A DNA stretch of 22,044 nt from JBQTIQ01 sp052387955 (GTDB lineage: Bacteria; Actinomycetota; Acidimicrobiia; Acidimicrobiales; JACDCH01). The stretch lies in the NCBI GenBank assembly GCA_052387955.1, contig JBQTIQ010000094.1:1-22044 (forward strand), given 5' to 3'. This document shows, in pieces, positions 9,101 through 16,385 of the stretch. Each line of letters begins with the position of its first letter. Within the stretch, counting starts at the first letter, position 1. Below the pieces are notes generated by a model. That model worked only from the letters and a program-made list of their open reading frames with translations, was not told the origin of the DNA and did not search any database. A program made the translations under genes and the position numbers.

Positions 9101-9565
9101 GGGCTCCCGGCCCGCGACCCGCTCGCCGGGTACCACGAGCGGCTGCGGGCATCGGAGATGGCGATGTCCGTGCGCGGCTTCCTCACCGGCAGCATCGACC
9201 TCGTCGCCCGCGTCGCCGGCCGCCATCTGGTCGTCGACTACAAGACCAACCATCTCGCTCCTCCCGGCGAGGCGGTACGGGCCTGGCACTACCGGCCCGA
9301 CGCCCTCGTCGGGGCCATGTACGACGCCCACTACCCGCTCCAGGCTGCGCTCTACCTCGTGGCCCTGCACCGGTTCCTGCGGTGGCGGCTGCCCGGGTAC
9401 GCGCCCGACCGCCACCTCGGCGGTGTCGCCTACCTCTTCCTGCGCGGGATGACCGGCCCCGACGGCCCGATGGTGGCGGGCCGGCCTTGCGGCGTGTTCG
9501 CCTGGCACCCGCCGCCGGGGTTCGTGACCGACCTCTCCGACCTTCTCGACCGGGGGACGTCGTGA
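6179..9565 (+). CDS. recB: RecBCD enzyme subunit RecB (exodeoxyribonuclease V beta)
   Basis: This 1128-aa SF1A helicase-nuclease starts at a GTG that overlaps the recC stop (GTGA). Visible motifs in order are Walker A EAGAGTGKT (Lys about 35), Ia VVTFTRKAA, II VVDEFQDTD, III LVGDPKQAIYAFRGGD, V VHTVHGAKGLEFP and VI LLYVALTRAR. After a variable acidic linker comes the RecB-family nuclease. It has GTLVHDILE, a GSIDLV aspartate and VVDYKTN with the catalytic D and K near the C-terminus. Helicase and nuclease sites both look intact. A second GTG at 6200 is a possible alternative start. It acts with RecC and RecD in double-strand-break repair and degradation of foreign linear DNA. Confidence 0.95.
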   Translation: MSGTEVAVTTPTVFDPRQRLAAGTTILEAGAGTGKTHAVASLVVAEVAEGRPLDEMLVVTFTRKAAGTLRDRVWRRLAETADALRSDGGDRADELLGHLSRGGELAVADRRRHLDRALSNFDAATIATTHGFCQQVLAAIGVAGDAERDLEVVEDIDDLLRDAVDDLFVRRFHAGGDVLFDRSAAMTIARAVISKPDCLIAPVDDIPAERLRHQFATTLRQRILDQKRRARLITYDDLLSRLEASVIHDERGEIVLHRLRRRFSMAVVDEFQDTDSVQWRILQRAFGLPPCRLVLVGDPKQAIYAFRGGDIHTYLDATTSADHRRSLEVSWRADQALLDGLDAFFAGARLGHRLSAYRRLRARPGAEDRRLQGPKVGAPMTVRVVGLSPGPSTAGAANRRPARASTRELIARDLAVTAARILAAGSTIVERDAHGVAVGRPRAVHPGDLAVLTRTHGGANAVRGALVGAGLPAVVHGGASVFATDAAGHWLDLLRALEQPASQSRVRAVALGPFVGWDAARVAGAADDDWEEVDGKLHDWAAALRSHGAAGLLRRIESTAAVGARLLATVGGERQLSDLRHLAELVHGRQAEHPGSMATLIAWLGRQQRDNLDVPGGEAVRRRLESDAAAVGVHTVHGAKGLEFPIVLLPSLWDVPWRRDDEPAVFHDSDGRRALAVGRAGPLRDQQAALAADERAEEELRLLYVALTRARHQVVAWWAPHDGRTNALSRVLLGCHPATGQVARRLATTPGTGEIADALRGRGIAVEPAGGADDRRYEVPASSAAPLSVRAFDRSFDRHWARTSYSALTRVAHDAGAGGGDRAGAPEAAETVEVDERAKVDEPSVDAGAVGPAESDLLAVTLVLADMPGGARVGTLVHDILERTDFASTDLVAALAAAAAEAGARRVVEGHVDTLVAGLVAAIETPLGPAWGGTGLRSLRRADRLDELAFDLPLAGGEAPAGLVTMTGIADLFAGLPARDPLAGYHERLRASEMAMSVRGFLTGSIDLVARVAGRHLVVDYKTNHLAPPGEAVRAWHYRPDALVGAMYDAHYPLQAALYLVALHRFLRWRLPGYAPDRHLGGVAYLFLRGMTGPDGPMVAGRPCGVFAWHPPPGFVTDLSDLLDRGTS

Positions 9566-9717
9566 GGGGCGTCGTGCCCGGGCCCGAGCCGGACGACGAT
9601 CGGTACGAGCACCAGCATCGGGGATCGGCCGGCCTCGTTCCTCCAGCCCGCGCCACCGGGGCCGCTTGTCGCCGTCGTCGCCCCCCGGCTCCGGACCGGA
9701 GACGGCGATGGTGGTGA
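9562..9717 (+). other. Bridging 51-codon frame between recB and recD
   Basis: A GTG at 9562 overlaps the recB stop as GTGA, and the frame it opens ends at a TGA (9715-9717) just inside recD, whose ATG is at 9708. The product would be Asp/His-rich and then strongly Arg/Pro-rich, which is what random GC-rich sequence gives, so a functional protein is unlikely. The frame could still carry ribosomes across the 142-nt gap from recB to recD. Confidence 0.2.
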
Positions 9718-11528
9718 GCTACGACGGACGGCGGGCAGTCGCCGCCTCCGGGTTGCTGAACGCCTTGTCGGAGGCGACCGTGCTTGCCGCCGCCGACGTG
9801 CGCACGGCGCTGACGTTGGGACGGTTGGCCGGTGGGGCCGACGAGGCCGTGCACGCGGCCGTCGCCTTGGCCGTCCGGGCGGTCCGGCTCGGCCACGTCT
9901 ACGTCGACCTGGCCACGGTGGCGACCTCGGTGGCCCCCGATGACGAGGAGGTCGGTGTCGACCTCGCTGGGCTTGCCTGGCCCGACGGGGCGACATGGCC
10001 GGCCCTGCTCGCCGCCAGCCCGCTCACCGCCGTCGGGCTGCACGGACCGCTCGGCCGACCGCTGCGGCTGGTCGGCTCGCGCCTGTACCTCGACCGCTAC
10101 TGGCGCCACGAGCGGGCCATCGTCGACCACGTGCGCCGGCGCAGCGGCCCGATCGTCTACGCCGGCGATCGGGCCAAGCTGGACGAGCGGCTCGTCCGCC
10201 TCTTACCCGACGACGACGGTGGCCTCCAGCGCCAGGCCGCGCTCGGCACCGTGGAGCGGCATCTCAGCGTCCTGGCCGGGGGCCCTGGGACCGGCAAGAC
10301 GACGACCATCGCCCGCATCCTGGCGCTGCTCCATGAGGAGGCCGCGGCGAGTGGTTCGCCGGCGCCCCGGGTGGCCTTGGCCGCGCCGACGGGCAAGGCA
10401 GCAGCCCGGCTGGCCGATGCCGTTCACGCCACTGCCGCCGGGCTCGCCACCACCGAGGCGGTCCGCAACGCACTGTTGGCGACCCCGGCCTCGACCCTGC
10501 ACCGGTTGCTGGGCTGGCAGCCCGGGAACCGCAGCCGCTTCCGCCACCACGCTGCCAACCCACTGCCGCACAACGTGGTGATCGTCGACGAGAGCTCGAT
10601 GGTCTCACTGTCGATGATGGCCAAGTTGATGGACGCGGTCCGCCCGACGGCACGCCTCGTCCTCGCCGGCGACCCGCGCCAGCTGGCCTCGGTGGAGGCC
10701 GGCGCCGTTCTCGGCGACATCGTCGCCTCGTCGCTTCCCGGCATCGTGGTCCTGCGCCGGGTGCACCGCTACGGCGGCGCCATCGCCTCGGTGGCCGCCG
10801 CGATCGAGGCCGGCGACCCCGACGCCGTCGTCGCCGCCCTGCGTGCCGCGGCCGACGACGTCGAGTGGATCGAAGCCGAGGTTGCCCCCGACTCCGCTCG
10901 GTCGGCCGACCTCGAAGGCGTCCGGCGGACGGTTGTCGACGCCGGCGCTTCCGTCGTTTCCGCCGCTCGCGCCGGTGACGGCGCCACCGCCCTCGCCGCC
11001 CTCCGCTCGGTCCAGGTCATCTGCGCCCACCGCCGCGGCCCGGGCGGTGCGACGACATGGCGCCGCGGGATCGAGCGCTGGTTGCGAGCAGCCATCGCCG
11101 GCTACGGCGGCGGTCCCTGGTACGTGGGGCGGCCGCTGCTGGTGACCGAGAACGACTACGTCCTCGGCGTCTTCAACGGCGACACCGGCGTGGTCGTCGA
11201 CGCCGGTGGTGGCCGGCTGCGGGCGGTGTTCGACCGTCGCGGCGAGCTGCTGTCGGTACGGCCGACCCGGCTCGCTTCGGTCGAGTCGCTCTATGCGATG
11301 ACCATCCACAAGGCGCAGGGGTCACAGTTCGGCTCGGTCGTGGTGTGCCTCCCCCCGCCGGCCTCTCGGGTGCTCACCCGCGAACTCCTCTACACCGCCG
11401 TCACCCGGGCCCAGCACCACCTGACCGTCATCGGCACCGAGGCGGCGGTACGGACCGCGGTTGCCCGTCCCATCGCCCGGGCCTCGGGCCTGGCCGAGGC
11501 GCTCGCCACCGTACCTGCGAGCGAGTGA
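9708..11528 (+). CDS. recD: RecBCD enzyme subunit RecD (exodeoxyribonuclease V alpha)
   Basis: This 606-aa SF1B 5'-3' helicase is the third RecBCD subunit. The N-terminal region (SGLLNALSEATVLAAADV, then the helical ALAVRAVRLGHVYVDLA) is the RecC-interacting domain of RecD. Walker A GGPGTGKTTT lies near residue 190, motif II VIVDESSMVS near 290, motif III LAGDPRQLASVEAGAVLGD follows, and the final motif TAVTRAQHHLTVIG is near the C-terminus. The ATG at 9708 has GGAGA at 9698-9702; a TTG at 9666 would extend it with non-conserved sequence. It follows recB by 142 bp, longer than the 4-bp overlap between recC and recB. The gene ends shortly before a strong hairpin. Confidence 0.94.
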   Translation: MVVSYDGRRAVAASGLLNALSEATVLAAADVRTALTLGRLAGGADEAVHAAVALAVRAVRLGHVYVDLATVATSVAPDDEEVGVDLAGLAWPDGATWPALLAASPLTAVGLHGPLGRPLRLVGSRLYLDRYWRHERAIVDHVRRRSGPIVYAGDRAKLDERLVRLLPDDDGGLQRQAALGTVERHLSVLAGGPGTGKTTTIARILALLHEEAAASGSPAPRVALAAPTGKAAARLADAVHATAAGLATTEAVRNALLATPASTLHRLLGWQPGNRSRFRHHAANPLPHNVVIVDESSMVSLSMMAKLMDAVRPTARLVLAGDPRQLASVEAGAVLGDIVASSLPGIVVLRRVHRYGGAIASVAAAIEAGDPDAVVAALRAAADDVEWIEAEVAPDSARSADLEGVRRTVVDAGASVVSAARAGDGATALAALRSVQVICAHRRGPGGATTWRRGIERWLRAAIAGYGGGPWYVGRPLLVTENDYVLGVFNGDTGVVVDAGGGRLRAVFDRRGELLSVRPTRLASVESLYAMTIHKAQGSQFGSVVVCLPPPASRVLTRELLYTAVTRAQHHLTVIGTEAAVRTAVARPIARASGLAEALATVPASE

Positions 11529-11601
11529 GCGCACTCTACCTGGGGGCTGCGCCCCCCCGGCCCCCATCGCCGCCCGGCTCCCTGGCGGTCGCTCGGTCGG
11601 C

Positions 11602-11657
11602 ATCTGCTCGGTCCCGGACCTTGTCACAACGTCAAGCCTTCTCGGGACCGAGCAGAT
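11602..11657. terminator. 15-bp perfect inverted repeat between convergent recD and GT gene
   Basis: ATCTGCTCGGTCCCG at 11602-11616 is exactly complementary to 11643-11657, with a 26-nt loop that contains a nested CTTG/CAAG pair (11620-11623 and 11633-11636). It lies 73 bp after recD and directly abuts the stop codon of the minus-strand gene. There is no T tract on either side. Its location favours a bidirectional transcription terminator or an mRNA 3'-end stabilising structure. Confidence 0.6.
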
Positions 11658-13043
11658 CTAGTCCAGTCGGCCGCAGTCGACGGCAGCGACCCAGGGCGGG
11701 AACGGAGGGTGGATGACAGCGACGATGCCGTCGGGTACCGGCAACGGCCCCTGGCACTGGGCCCGGCCTTTGTCGAGCCCGGCCGACCAGCTCGGCCCGA
11801 TCGAGCGGGGGGTGGGCCCGCGCCAGCTGAGCACCAGCACGGCCGCCACCCAGGCCAGGCCCATCCCCCGGGCCACTCGTCGGGCGGTGACGACCCGACG
11901 GCGGCGGTCGGCCAGAGGCCCGCTGGCGGAAATGGCGAGGGCCGAAACGATCAGGACGGCGGGCGCGACGTCGTAGCGGGAGGCGGCCAGAAAACGTTGG
12001 CCCGAGAGCCGGGCCGTCGCCGTCCCCCGCAGCCACAAGGGGACGACGAAGAAGGCCAGCGCATAGAACGCCGCCGCCGTCGCGGTCAGCCGTCGGGCCC
12101 CGCGCCCGATGCGCCACACCAGCACCGCCACGATCCCGAGGCCGGCGGCCCCGATCGCCACAACCGTCCCGGACGTCTCCCGCCAGAGGTCCTGGGCGCC
12201 GTCGTAGCCGAGCAGCAGCATGCCCCCGACCCGGGCGGGAAAGGCGACGGCCAGGTCGCCCACGCGGTTGACACCCTCCACCGGCCGGCCCTCAGAGATG
12301 GTCTGCATGTACAGCTGCAGCGCTCCACCGGCCGCGAGCGTCATCACCACCAACGTCTCGGGCGGGGCCCGGCGCACCCAGGCGACCACGGCGGCGAGGG
12401 GCACGAGCGTCAATGCCACCGGGTTGCTCAGCACCGCCAACGCCACCACCGCCACCCGTAGCACCGTGTGGACGGTCCGTTGGCTGTGGGCCAGCACCGC
12501 CCAGAAGGCGGCCGCCAGCAGCGGCCACAGCACGTTGGCCACGTTGGCGGTGGCTTCGAAGCGCAGGGCTGGCCCCAGGCAGGTGACCGCGCTCACCGCC
12601 AGCCGCCACCACCGCGACCCGATCACGTCGCGGGTGGCCCAGTAGACGAACGCCGCCAGCAGCGCAGTGGACAGGGCGGCGGCGCCGGCCAGGTACCCCG
12701 GCGCCCATTGCACCGGCAGCCAACGGGCCGGCACCGCCAGCAACCGGCACCCGAACTGGAGGTAGCCGGCGTAGGGCTTGAACAGCGTCGGCACCACTTC
12801 GTGGTGGAGGGCGTCGGACAGGTAGGCGCCGTCCTCGGCCCACACGGTGTCCCAGGCCGGTAGGCCCGACTGTCGCGTCAGCTGGGCGACGGTGGCGAGT
12901 GCCACCGCGACGACCGCCCCGGCCCCGGACAGCCACCGCCGCTCCTGCGCCGCGCCCGCCGCCGGCGTCGTCCCCGACGGGCGCGCCCGCCGGGCTCCGT
13001 CGGCCGGCGCCGGGACCTGTTCGGGTGGGGCAGGAGCAATCAT
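11658..13043 (-). CDS. GT-C-like polytopic membrane protein, putative glycosyltransferase
   Basis: This 461-aa protein has a cytoplasmic Pro/Ala/Arg-rich N-terminus (1-38), a first membrane helix at about 40-57, then a loop with W-A-E-D-G at 68-72. About nine further hydrophobic segments follow, and the C-terminal soluble tail is rich in Pro and Trp. An acidic pair in the first extracytoplasmic loop is the hallmark of GT-C glycosyltransferases that use polyprenyl-phosphate sugars, so a role in cell-envelope glycan or lipid glycosylation is plausible. I cannot name a family with certainty. The ATG at 13043 is the first good start; the frame stays open further upstream only as antisense of the aminotransferase. 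It ends at TAG beside a strong hairpin. Confidence 0.7.
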   Translation of the reverse strand: MIAPAPPEQVPAPADGARRARPSGTTPAAGAAQERRWLSGAGAVVAVALATVAQLTRQSGLPAWDTVWAEDGAYLSDALHHEVVPTLFKPYAGYLQFGCRLLAVPARWLPVQWAPGYLAGAAALSTALLAAFVYWATRDVIGSRWWRLAVSAVTCLGPALRFEATANVANVLWPLLAAAFWAVLAHSQRTVHTVLRVAVVALAVLSNPVALTLVPLAAVVAWVRRAPPETLVVMTLAAGGALQLYMQTISEGRPVEGVNRVGDLAVAFPARVGGMLLLGYDGAQDLWRETSGTVVAIGAAGLGIVAVLVWRIGRGARRLTATAAAFYALAFFVVPLWLRGTATARLSGQRFLAASRYDVAPAVLIVSALAISASGPLADRRRRVVTARRVARGMGLAWVAAVLVLSWRGPTPRSIGPSWSAGLDKGRAQCQGPLPVPDGIVAVIHPPFPPWVAAVDCGRLD

Positions 13044-13184
13044 CTCGGCGACGGCACCCCGCCGGGCGAGGGTACCGCCGGCTCCATCGTTGCACTGTAC
13101 CAAAGCACCCTGACCAGCCCAGGGACCGGGCGACGGCGACATGGGACGGCGGTCGCCCCGATCGGCGAAGCTAGACGTGACGGG

Positions 13185-13208
13185 GCCCGACGGCCCGACG
13201 GTCCGACC
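13185..13208. repeat. Three tandem 8-bp units upstream of the aminotransferase
   Basis: GCCCGACG occurs at 13185-13192 and again at 13193-13200, followed by a two-mismatch copy GTCCGACC at 13201-13208. The units end 21 bp before the preferred GTG start at 13230. They may be a regulatory site or simple slippage in GC-rich DNA. Confidence 0.35.
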
Positions 13209-13229
13209 GACGTGAGAGATGGAGATGCG

Positions 13230-14435
13230 GTGACAGCAGTACGCCACGACAGCCCTACCGGTCCCGGCGGTACCGAGCGCCGGTCGGAGCGGCTGGGGTC
13301 GATCGCCCCCTTCCGAGTGGTCGAGGTGATGGAACGGGCCTGGGACCTCGAGCGCCGGACCGGGCGCCCGGTGCTGCACCTGGTGGCCGGCGAGCCCGAC
13401 TTCGGCACGCCCCAGCCGGTGGTCGAGGCCGCCACCCAGGCCATCGCCGGCGGTTCGGTGCCCTACACCCCGGCGCGCGGCCTGCCGGCGCTGCGCGACG
13501 CCATCCGCGGCTACTACTCGGGACGTTTCGGGGTCGACGTGCCCGACCACCGCATCGTGGTCACCACCGGAGGGTCCGCCGCGCTGTTCCTGGCCTTCGC
13601 GGTGACCCTCGAGCCAGGCGACGGGGTGTTGATGGCCGACCCCGGCTACCCGTGCAACGCCAACCTCGTCCGCGTCCTCAGCGGCGCGGTGCAGGGGGTC
13701 CCGGTCACCGCCGCCGACAACTTCCAGCTGAACACCGCCCGGGTGCGCTCGGCGTGGGCCCCCGAGACCAGGGCGGTGCTGGCGGCCACACCGTCCAACC
13801 CGACCGGCACGGTGGTGGCGCCCGACGAGCTCGAGGCGATCGTCGCGCTCACCCACGCCCGGGGCGCGACCGCCCTCGTGGACGAGGTGTACGGCGAACT
13901 GGTCTACGACCGAAAGCCGGCGACGGTGCTGTCGGCCACCGACGACGCCTTCGTCATCAGCAGCTTCTCCAAGACGTTCGGGATGACCGGGTGGCGGCTG
14001 GGATGGATGGTCTGCCCCGAATGGGCACTCGACGCCGTCACCCGGGTGACCCAGAACATGTACATCTCCCCGCCCACGCCGTCCCAGGCGGCCGGTATCG
14101 CCGCCTTCGCCCCCGCCGTGTGGGACATCGTGGCCGAGCGCCTGGCGCTGCTGCGGGCGCGCCGCGACCTGCTCGTGCAGGGCCTGCGGGACATCGGCTT
14201 CGACGTCCCGGTGACCCCGCAGGGAGCGTTCTACGTCTACGCCCGCTGCGACGCGTTCTGCTCCGACAGCACCGAGCTGGTCGACCGCCTGCTGCGGGAA
14301 GCGGGTGTGGCGGTGGCGCCGGGCAACGACTTCGGCACGTTCGAGGCCCATCGCCACATCCGGGTCTCCTACGCCACCTCGCTCGACCACATCGAAGCAG
14401 CCTTGGAGCGTCTGGCCGCCCACTTGGTGCCGTGA
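13230..14435 (+). CDS. Class I/II PLP-dependent aminotransferase (fold type I)
   Basis: This 401-aa protein has the classical aspartate/alanine-type aminotransferase motifs. They are L-V-A-G-E-P-D-F-G-T-P near the N-terminus, SNPTG at about 189-193, DEVYGE, and SFSKTFGMTGWRLGW with the PLP lysine at about 248. Near the C-terminus is R-V-S-Y-A, whose Arg binds the substrate carboxylate. It transfers an amino group between an amino acid and a 2-oxo acid; the substrate is not clear from these motifs. The GTG at 13230 is preferred because GGAG lies at 13221-13224; a GTG at 13212 would add six residues. Its TGA overlaps the next gene by 4 bp (GTGA), so the two are probably co-translated. Confidence 0.9.
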   Translation: MTAVRHDSPTGPGGTERRSERLGSIAPFRVVEVMERAWDLERRTGRPVLHLVAGEPDFGTPQPVVEAATQAIAGGSVPYTPARGLPALRDAIRGYYSGRFGVDVPDHRIVVTTGGSAALFLAFAVTLEPGDGVLMADPGYPCNANLVRVLSGAVQGVPVTAADNFQLNTARVRSAWAPETRAVLAATPSNPTGTVVAPDELEAIVALTHARGATALVDEVYGELVYDRKPATVLSATDDAFVISSFSKTFGMTGWRLGWMVCPEWALDAVTRVTQNMYISPPTPSQAAGIAAFAPAVWDIVAERLALLRARRDLLVQGLRDIGFDVPVTPQGAFYVYARCDAFCSDSTELVDRLLREAGVAVAPGNDFGTFEAHRHIRVSYATSLDHIEAALERLAAHLVP

Positions 14436-14905
14436 GCTTGCCCGGACTGACCGGCGTCACCGTGTTCTGCCCCGCCGCCGAGGCCACGGTCGGGGCCCAG
14501 GTGAGGGCGGGCGGTCTGCACGCCTCGGTGCAGGGCCCGGCATGCTTCGAGGGCACCTTCGACGCCGGTGAGATCACGGTCCGGATGATCCCGTACCCGA
14601 TCGGCCCGACCGGGTCGGCGGAGGCCCTCGTTGCTGCCGTCCAGGCCGGTGCCGAGCTGCGCGCCGGCGGCCGCGTCCGGGCGTTGGCCGCCATCGTCGC
14701 CGGCGGGGTGCGCCTCGACGTGGGCTTCGCCCCCGGGCTCGTCGCCGGCGACGACCGGGCTCGGGCGGTCATGGCGGTGGCCGCCGCCACCGACGGCATC
14801 ATCTTCGACAGCCGGGTCCTGCGCGACTGCCACGGCTCCGGCCTGGTGAGCGTGGCCAGCTCCCGGGGGCCCGTGCGCCCACCGTCCCCCGGGTTGCTGA
14901 CCTAG
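14432..14905 (+). CDS. 157-aa protein of unknown function, coupled to the aminotransferase
   Basis: A GTG overlapping the aminotransferase stop opens this 157-aa frame, which begins MSLPGLTGVTVFCPAAEATV. It is soluble, Ala/Gly/Val-rich, and alternates short strands and helices: a GEITVRMIPYPIGPTGSAEA segment at about 45-64, ALAAIVAGGVRLDVGF at about 84-99, and ATDGIIFDSRVLRDCHGSG near 120-138. Three Cys residues are scattered and form no obvious metal motif. I do not recognise the family. The 4-bp overlap suggests function with the aminotransferase. It ends in TAG. Confidence 0.65.
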   Translation: MSLPGLTGVTVFCPAAEATVGAQVRAGGLHASVQGPACFEGTFDAGEITVRMIPYPIGPTGSAEALVAAVQAGAELRAGGRVRALAAIVAGGVRLDVGFAPGLVAGDDRARAVMAVAAATDGIIFDSRVLRDCHGSGLVSVASSRGPVRPPSPGLLT

Positions 14906-14941
14906 GGCTCACGCCCTTAGCTCTACCTCGCTGGACTGAGC

Positions 14942-14962
14942 GGTCCCCGCCGGTCGGGGATC
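14942..14962. terminator. Hairpin between convergent genes
   Basis: TCCCCG at 14944-14949 pairs with CGGGGA at 14955-14960 around a five-base loop; a G.T wobble and a G-C pair extend the stem to eight. It sits 39 bp after the 157-aa gene and overlaps the TGA (14961-14963) of the minus-strand membrane protein. It is likely a bidirectional terminator despite lacking a T tract. Confidence 0.45.
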
Positions 14963-15470
14963 AGGTGGCGCGCAGCTTGTTCGGGTACTTGTCGGGGTTG
15001 AAGTTCGGCCACTCTTCCTCGCCGTTGCCGACCACGAGCCAGACGATGCACAGGACGGTCGCCCCTATGAGGCACCCGCCGATGGCGGAGTGCGCGCTGG
15101 ACCACGTCTCGACGATCTCTCCTCCGGGCCTCTTGCCGCTGGCGTTGTAGGTCTCCCAGCTGAAGCTGAACAGCGATCCCCGGTGGAGGGTCAGCAGGTA
15201 GATGCCGGCCAGGATCGTGTAGATGAGGGTCCCGTACAGCGAGAACGGCGGTCCCGGCCGCCGGGGGAAAGCGATGGCGGCGATGCAGTAGTACGCCACG
15301 AAGAACGCGGCCAGGCCGACCAGCGGGTAGGTCAGCTTCGGGATGAAGGAGCCGACGACGCTTCCGGGAATGTCGCGCACGCTGTCGAGCCATTCCTTGA
15401 TGAACAGCACCCCACTCACGGCGACCAACAAACCGGTAGCGATCGCTACCGGTTTCGATGCACCTTTCAT
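14961..15470 (-). CDS. Small four-helix membrane protein of unknown function
   Basis: This 169-aa protein has four hydrophobic segments: about 8-24 (VAIATGLLVAVSGVLFI), 45-68 (LTYPLVGLAAFFVAYYCIAA), 80-95 (YGTLIYTILAGIYLLTL) and 130-148 (AIGGCLIGATVLCIVWLVV). The C-terminal tail is polar and acidic (EEEWPNFNPDKYPNKLRAT). The ATG at 15470 is clear because AGGAGG stands eight to ten bases upstream; an upstream in-frame codon at 15602 would add a Pro/Arg-rich, non-natural-looking extension. No family is recognised. The codons for residues 6-14 form a perfect palindrome (15430-15455). The gene is divergent from the molybdoenzyme gene, 155 bp away. Confidence 0.7.
   Translation of the reverse strand: MKGASKPVAIATGLLVAVSGVLFIKEWLDSVRDIPGSVVGSFIPKLTYPLVGLAAFFVAYYCIAAIAFPRRPGPPFSLYGTLIYTILAGIYLLTLHRGSLFSFSWETYNASGKRPGGEIVETWSSAHSAIGGCLIGATVLCIVWLVVGNGEEEWPNFNPDKYPNKLRAT
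15430..15455. repeat. 26-bp perfect palindrome inside a coding start
   Basis: AAACCGGTAGCGA (15430-15442) is followed without a spacer by its exact reverse complement (15443-15455). On the minus strand it encodes residues 6-14 (KPVAIATGL) of the small membrane protein. It contains two ACCGGT sites and a central GCGATCGC. It could be an operator, or it could form a hairpin close to the translation start. Confidence 0.7.
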
Positions 15471-15616
15471 CTCTTTCCTCCTCGGGTGGTACGACCGGCG
15501 CCCAGCACCGCGTGCCGGCTCACGGTAGTGCGCAAAAGGGACAGGCGCTGGCATCGACTCGCGGCCGAGATCGACCGGGGCATGAGCCGGGGCCGAAGCC
15601 ATAAGGTCGCGCTGGT

Positions 15617-15621
15617 GGAGG
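15617..15621 (+). promoter_or_regulatory. Shine-Dalgarno site for the full-length molybdoenzyme
   Basis: GGAGG lies four bases upstream of the GTG at 15626. It supports translation from 15626, upstream of the in-frame TAG at 15698-15700, rather than only from the internal GTG at 15719. Confidence 0.6.
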
Positions 15622-15625
15622 ACGG

Positions 15626-16234
15626 GTGAGCGAACCGACCAGAGGTTTCGTAGGTCGTCGGCGCCCGCCGGAGCGGGACCGGGTCCCGCCCGGGCAGTAG
15701 GCCGAGGACGGCTGGCCCGTGCTCACCGCCGAGCCCACGCCCGACATCGCCCCGGAGGTATGGTCGATCACGGTCGACGGGCTGGTGGCCCGGCGGGCGA
15801 CCTGGTCGTTGGCCGAGCTCCGGGCGCTGCCACCATCGAGGTTCCACGGTGACATCCACTGCGTGACGACATGGTCGAAGCTCGGGGTCTCGTTCACGGG
15901 CGTCTCGGTCGACACCCTGCTCGGGGCCGGCGGCCCGTTGCCCACGGCCACCCATGTCCTGGTGAGTACGTGGGGCGACTACACCACGAACCTCCCCCTG
16001 GCCGACCTCACCGGTCAGAAGGCCTGGGTCGTCTGGGACTACGAGGGTGAGCCGCTCCCGGTCGACCACGGGGACCCGGCCCGGCTCCTGGTACCTCACC
16101 TCTACTTCTGGAAGAGCGCCAAATGGGTCACCGGCCTCCAGCTGCTCGACCACGACGAGCCGGGCTTCTGGGAACGGAACGGCTATCACGATCGCGGCGA
16201 CCCATGGCTCGAGCAGCGTTACCAGGGCGACTGA
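15626..16234 (+). pseudogene. Sulfite-oxidase-like molybdopterin oxidoreductase with in-frame TAG
   Basis: Read from the GTG at 15626, the gene encodes a 202-codon protein of the oxidoreductase molybdopterin-binding family (sulfite oxidase/YedY-like, cytosolic, no signal peptide). Codons 1-24 give R-G-F-V-G-R-R-R then V-P-P-G-Q, and codon 25 (15698-15700) is TAG. The frame resumes with WPVLTAEPTP. From memory of the family this junction reads PPGQY...WPVLTAE, so TAG replaces a conserved Tyr. The rest is intact: D-I-H-C-V-T-T-W-S-K-L-G carries the molybdenum-ligand Cys, with YTTNLPL and PHLYFWKSAKWV downstream. An internal GTG at 15719, with GAGGA at 15704-15708, could yield a 171-aa product lacking the first 31 residues. 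Pseudogene, readthrough, internal start and sequencing error all remain open. Confidence 0.75.
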
Positions 16235-16385
16235 GCTGCGCCCGCCGGTCGGCTGCGGGTGTCGCTCGGCTCCCCGGCCCGCAGGATGTCTCCGGCGGCC
16301 GGGCCGGCGCTGCGGCGACGTCCGGGTCGGTCCGTCCGCACCTGCACCTGCACTTGCGCCTCGGCCCTGGCGACCGCCGAGCGTC

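Noticed and set aside
13044..14423. N-terminal extension of the GT-like gene through the aminotransferase locus
   Set aside because: The extension is antisense to a clearly conserved aminotransferase, and the membrane protein has its own plausible ATG at 13043.
15439..15446. GCGATCGC resembling the cyanobacterial HIP1 octamer
   Set aside because: It is a single copy at the centre of a larger palindrome and no other cyanobacterial trait is present.
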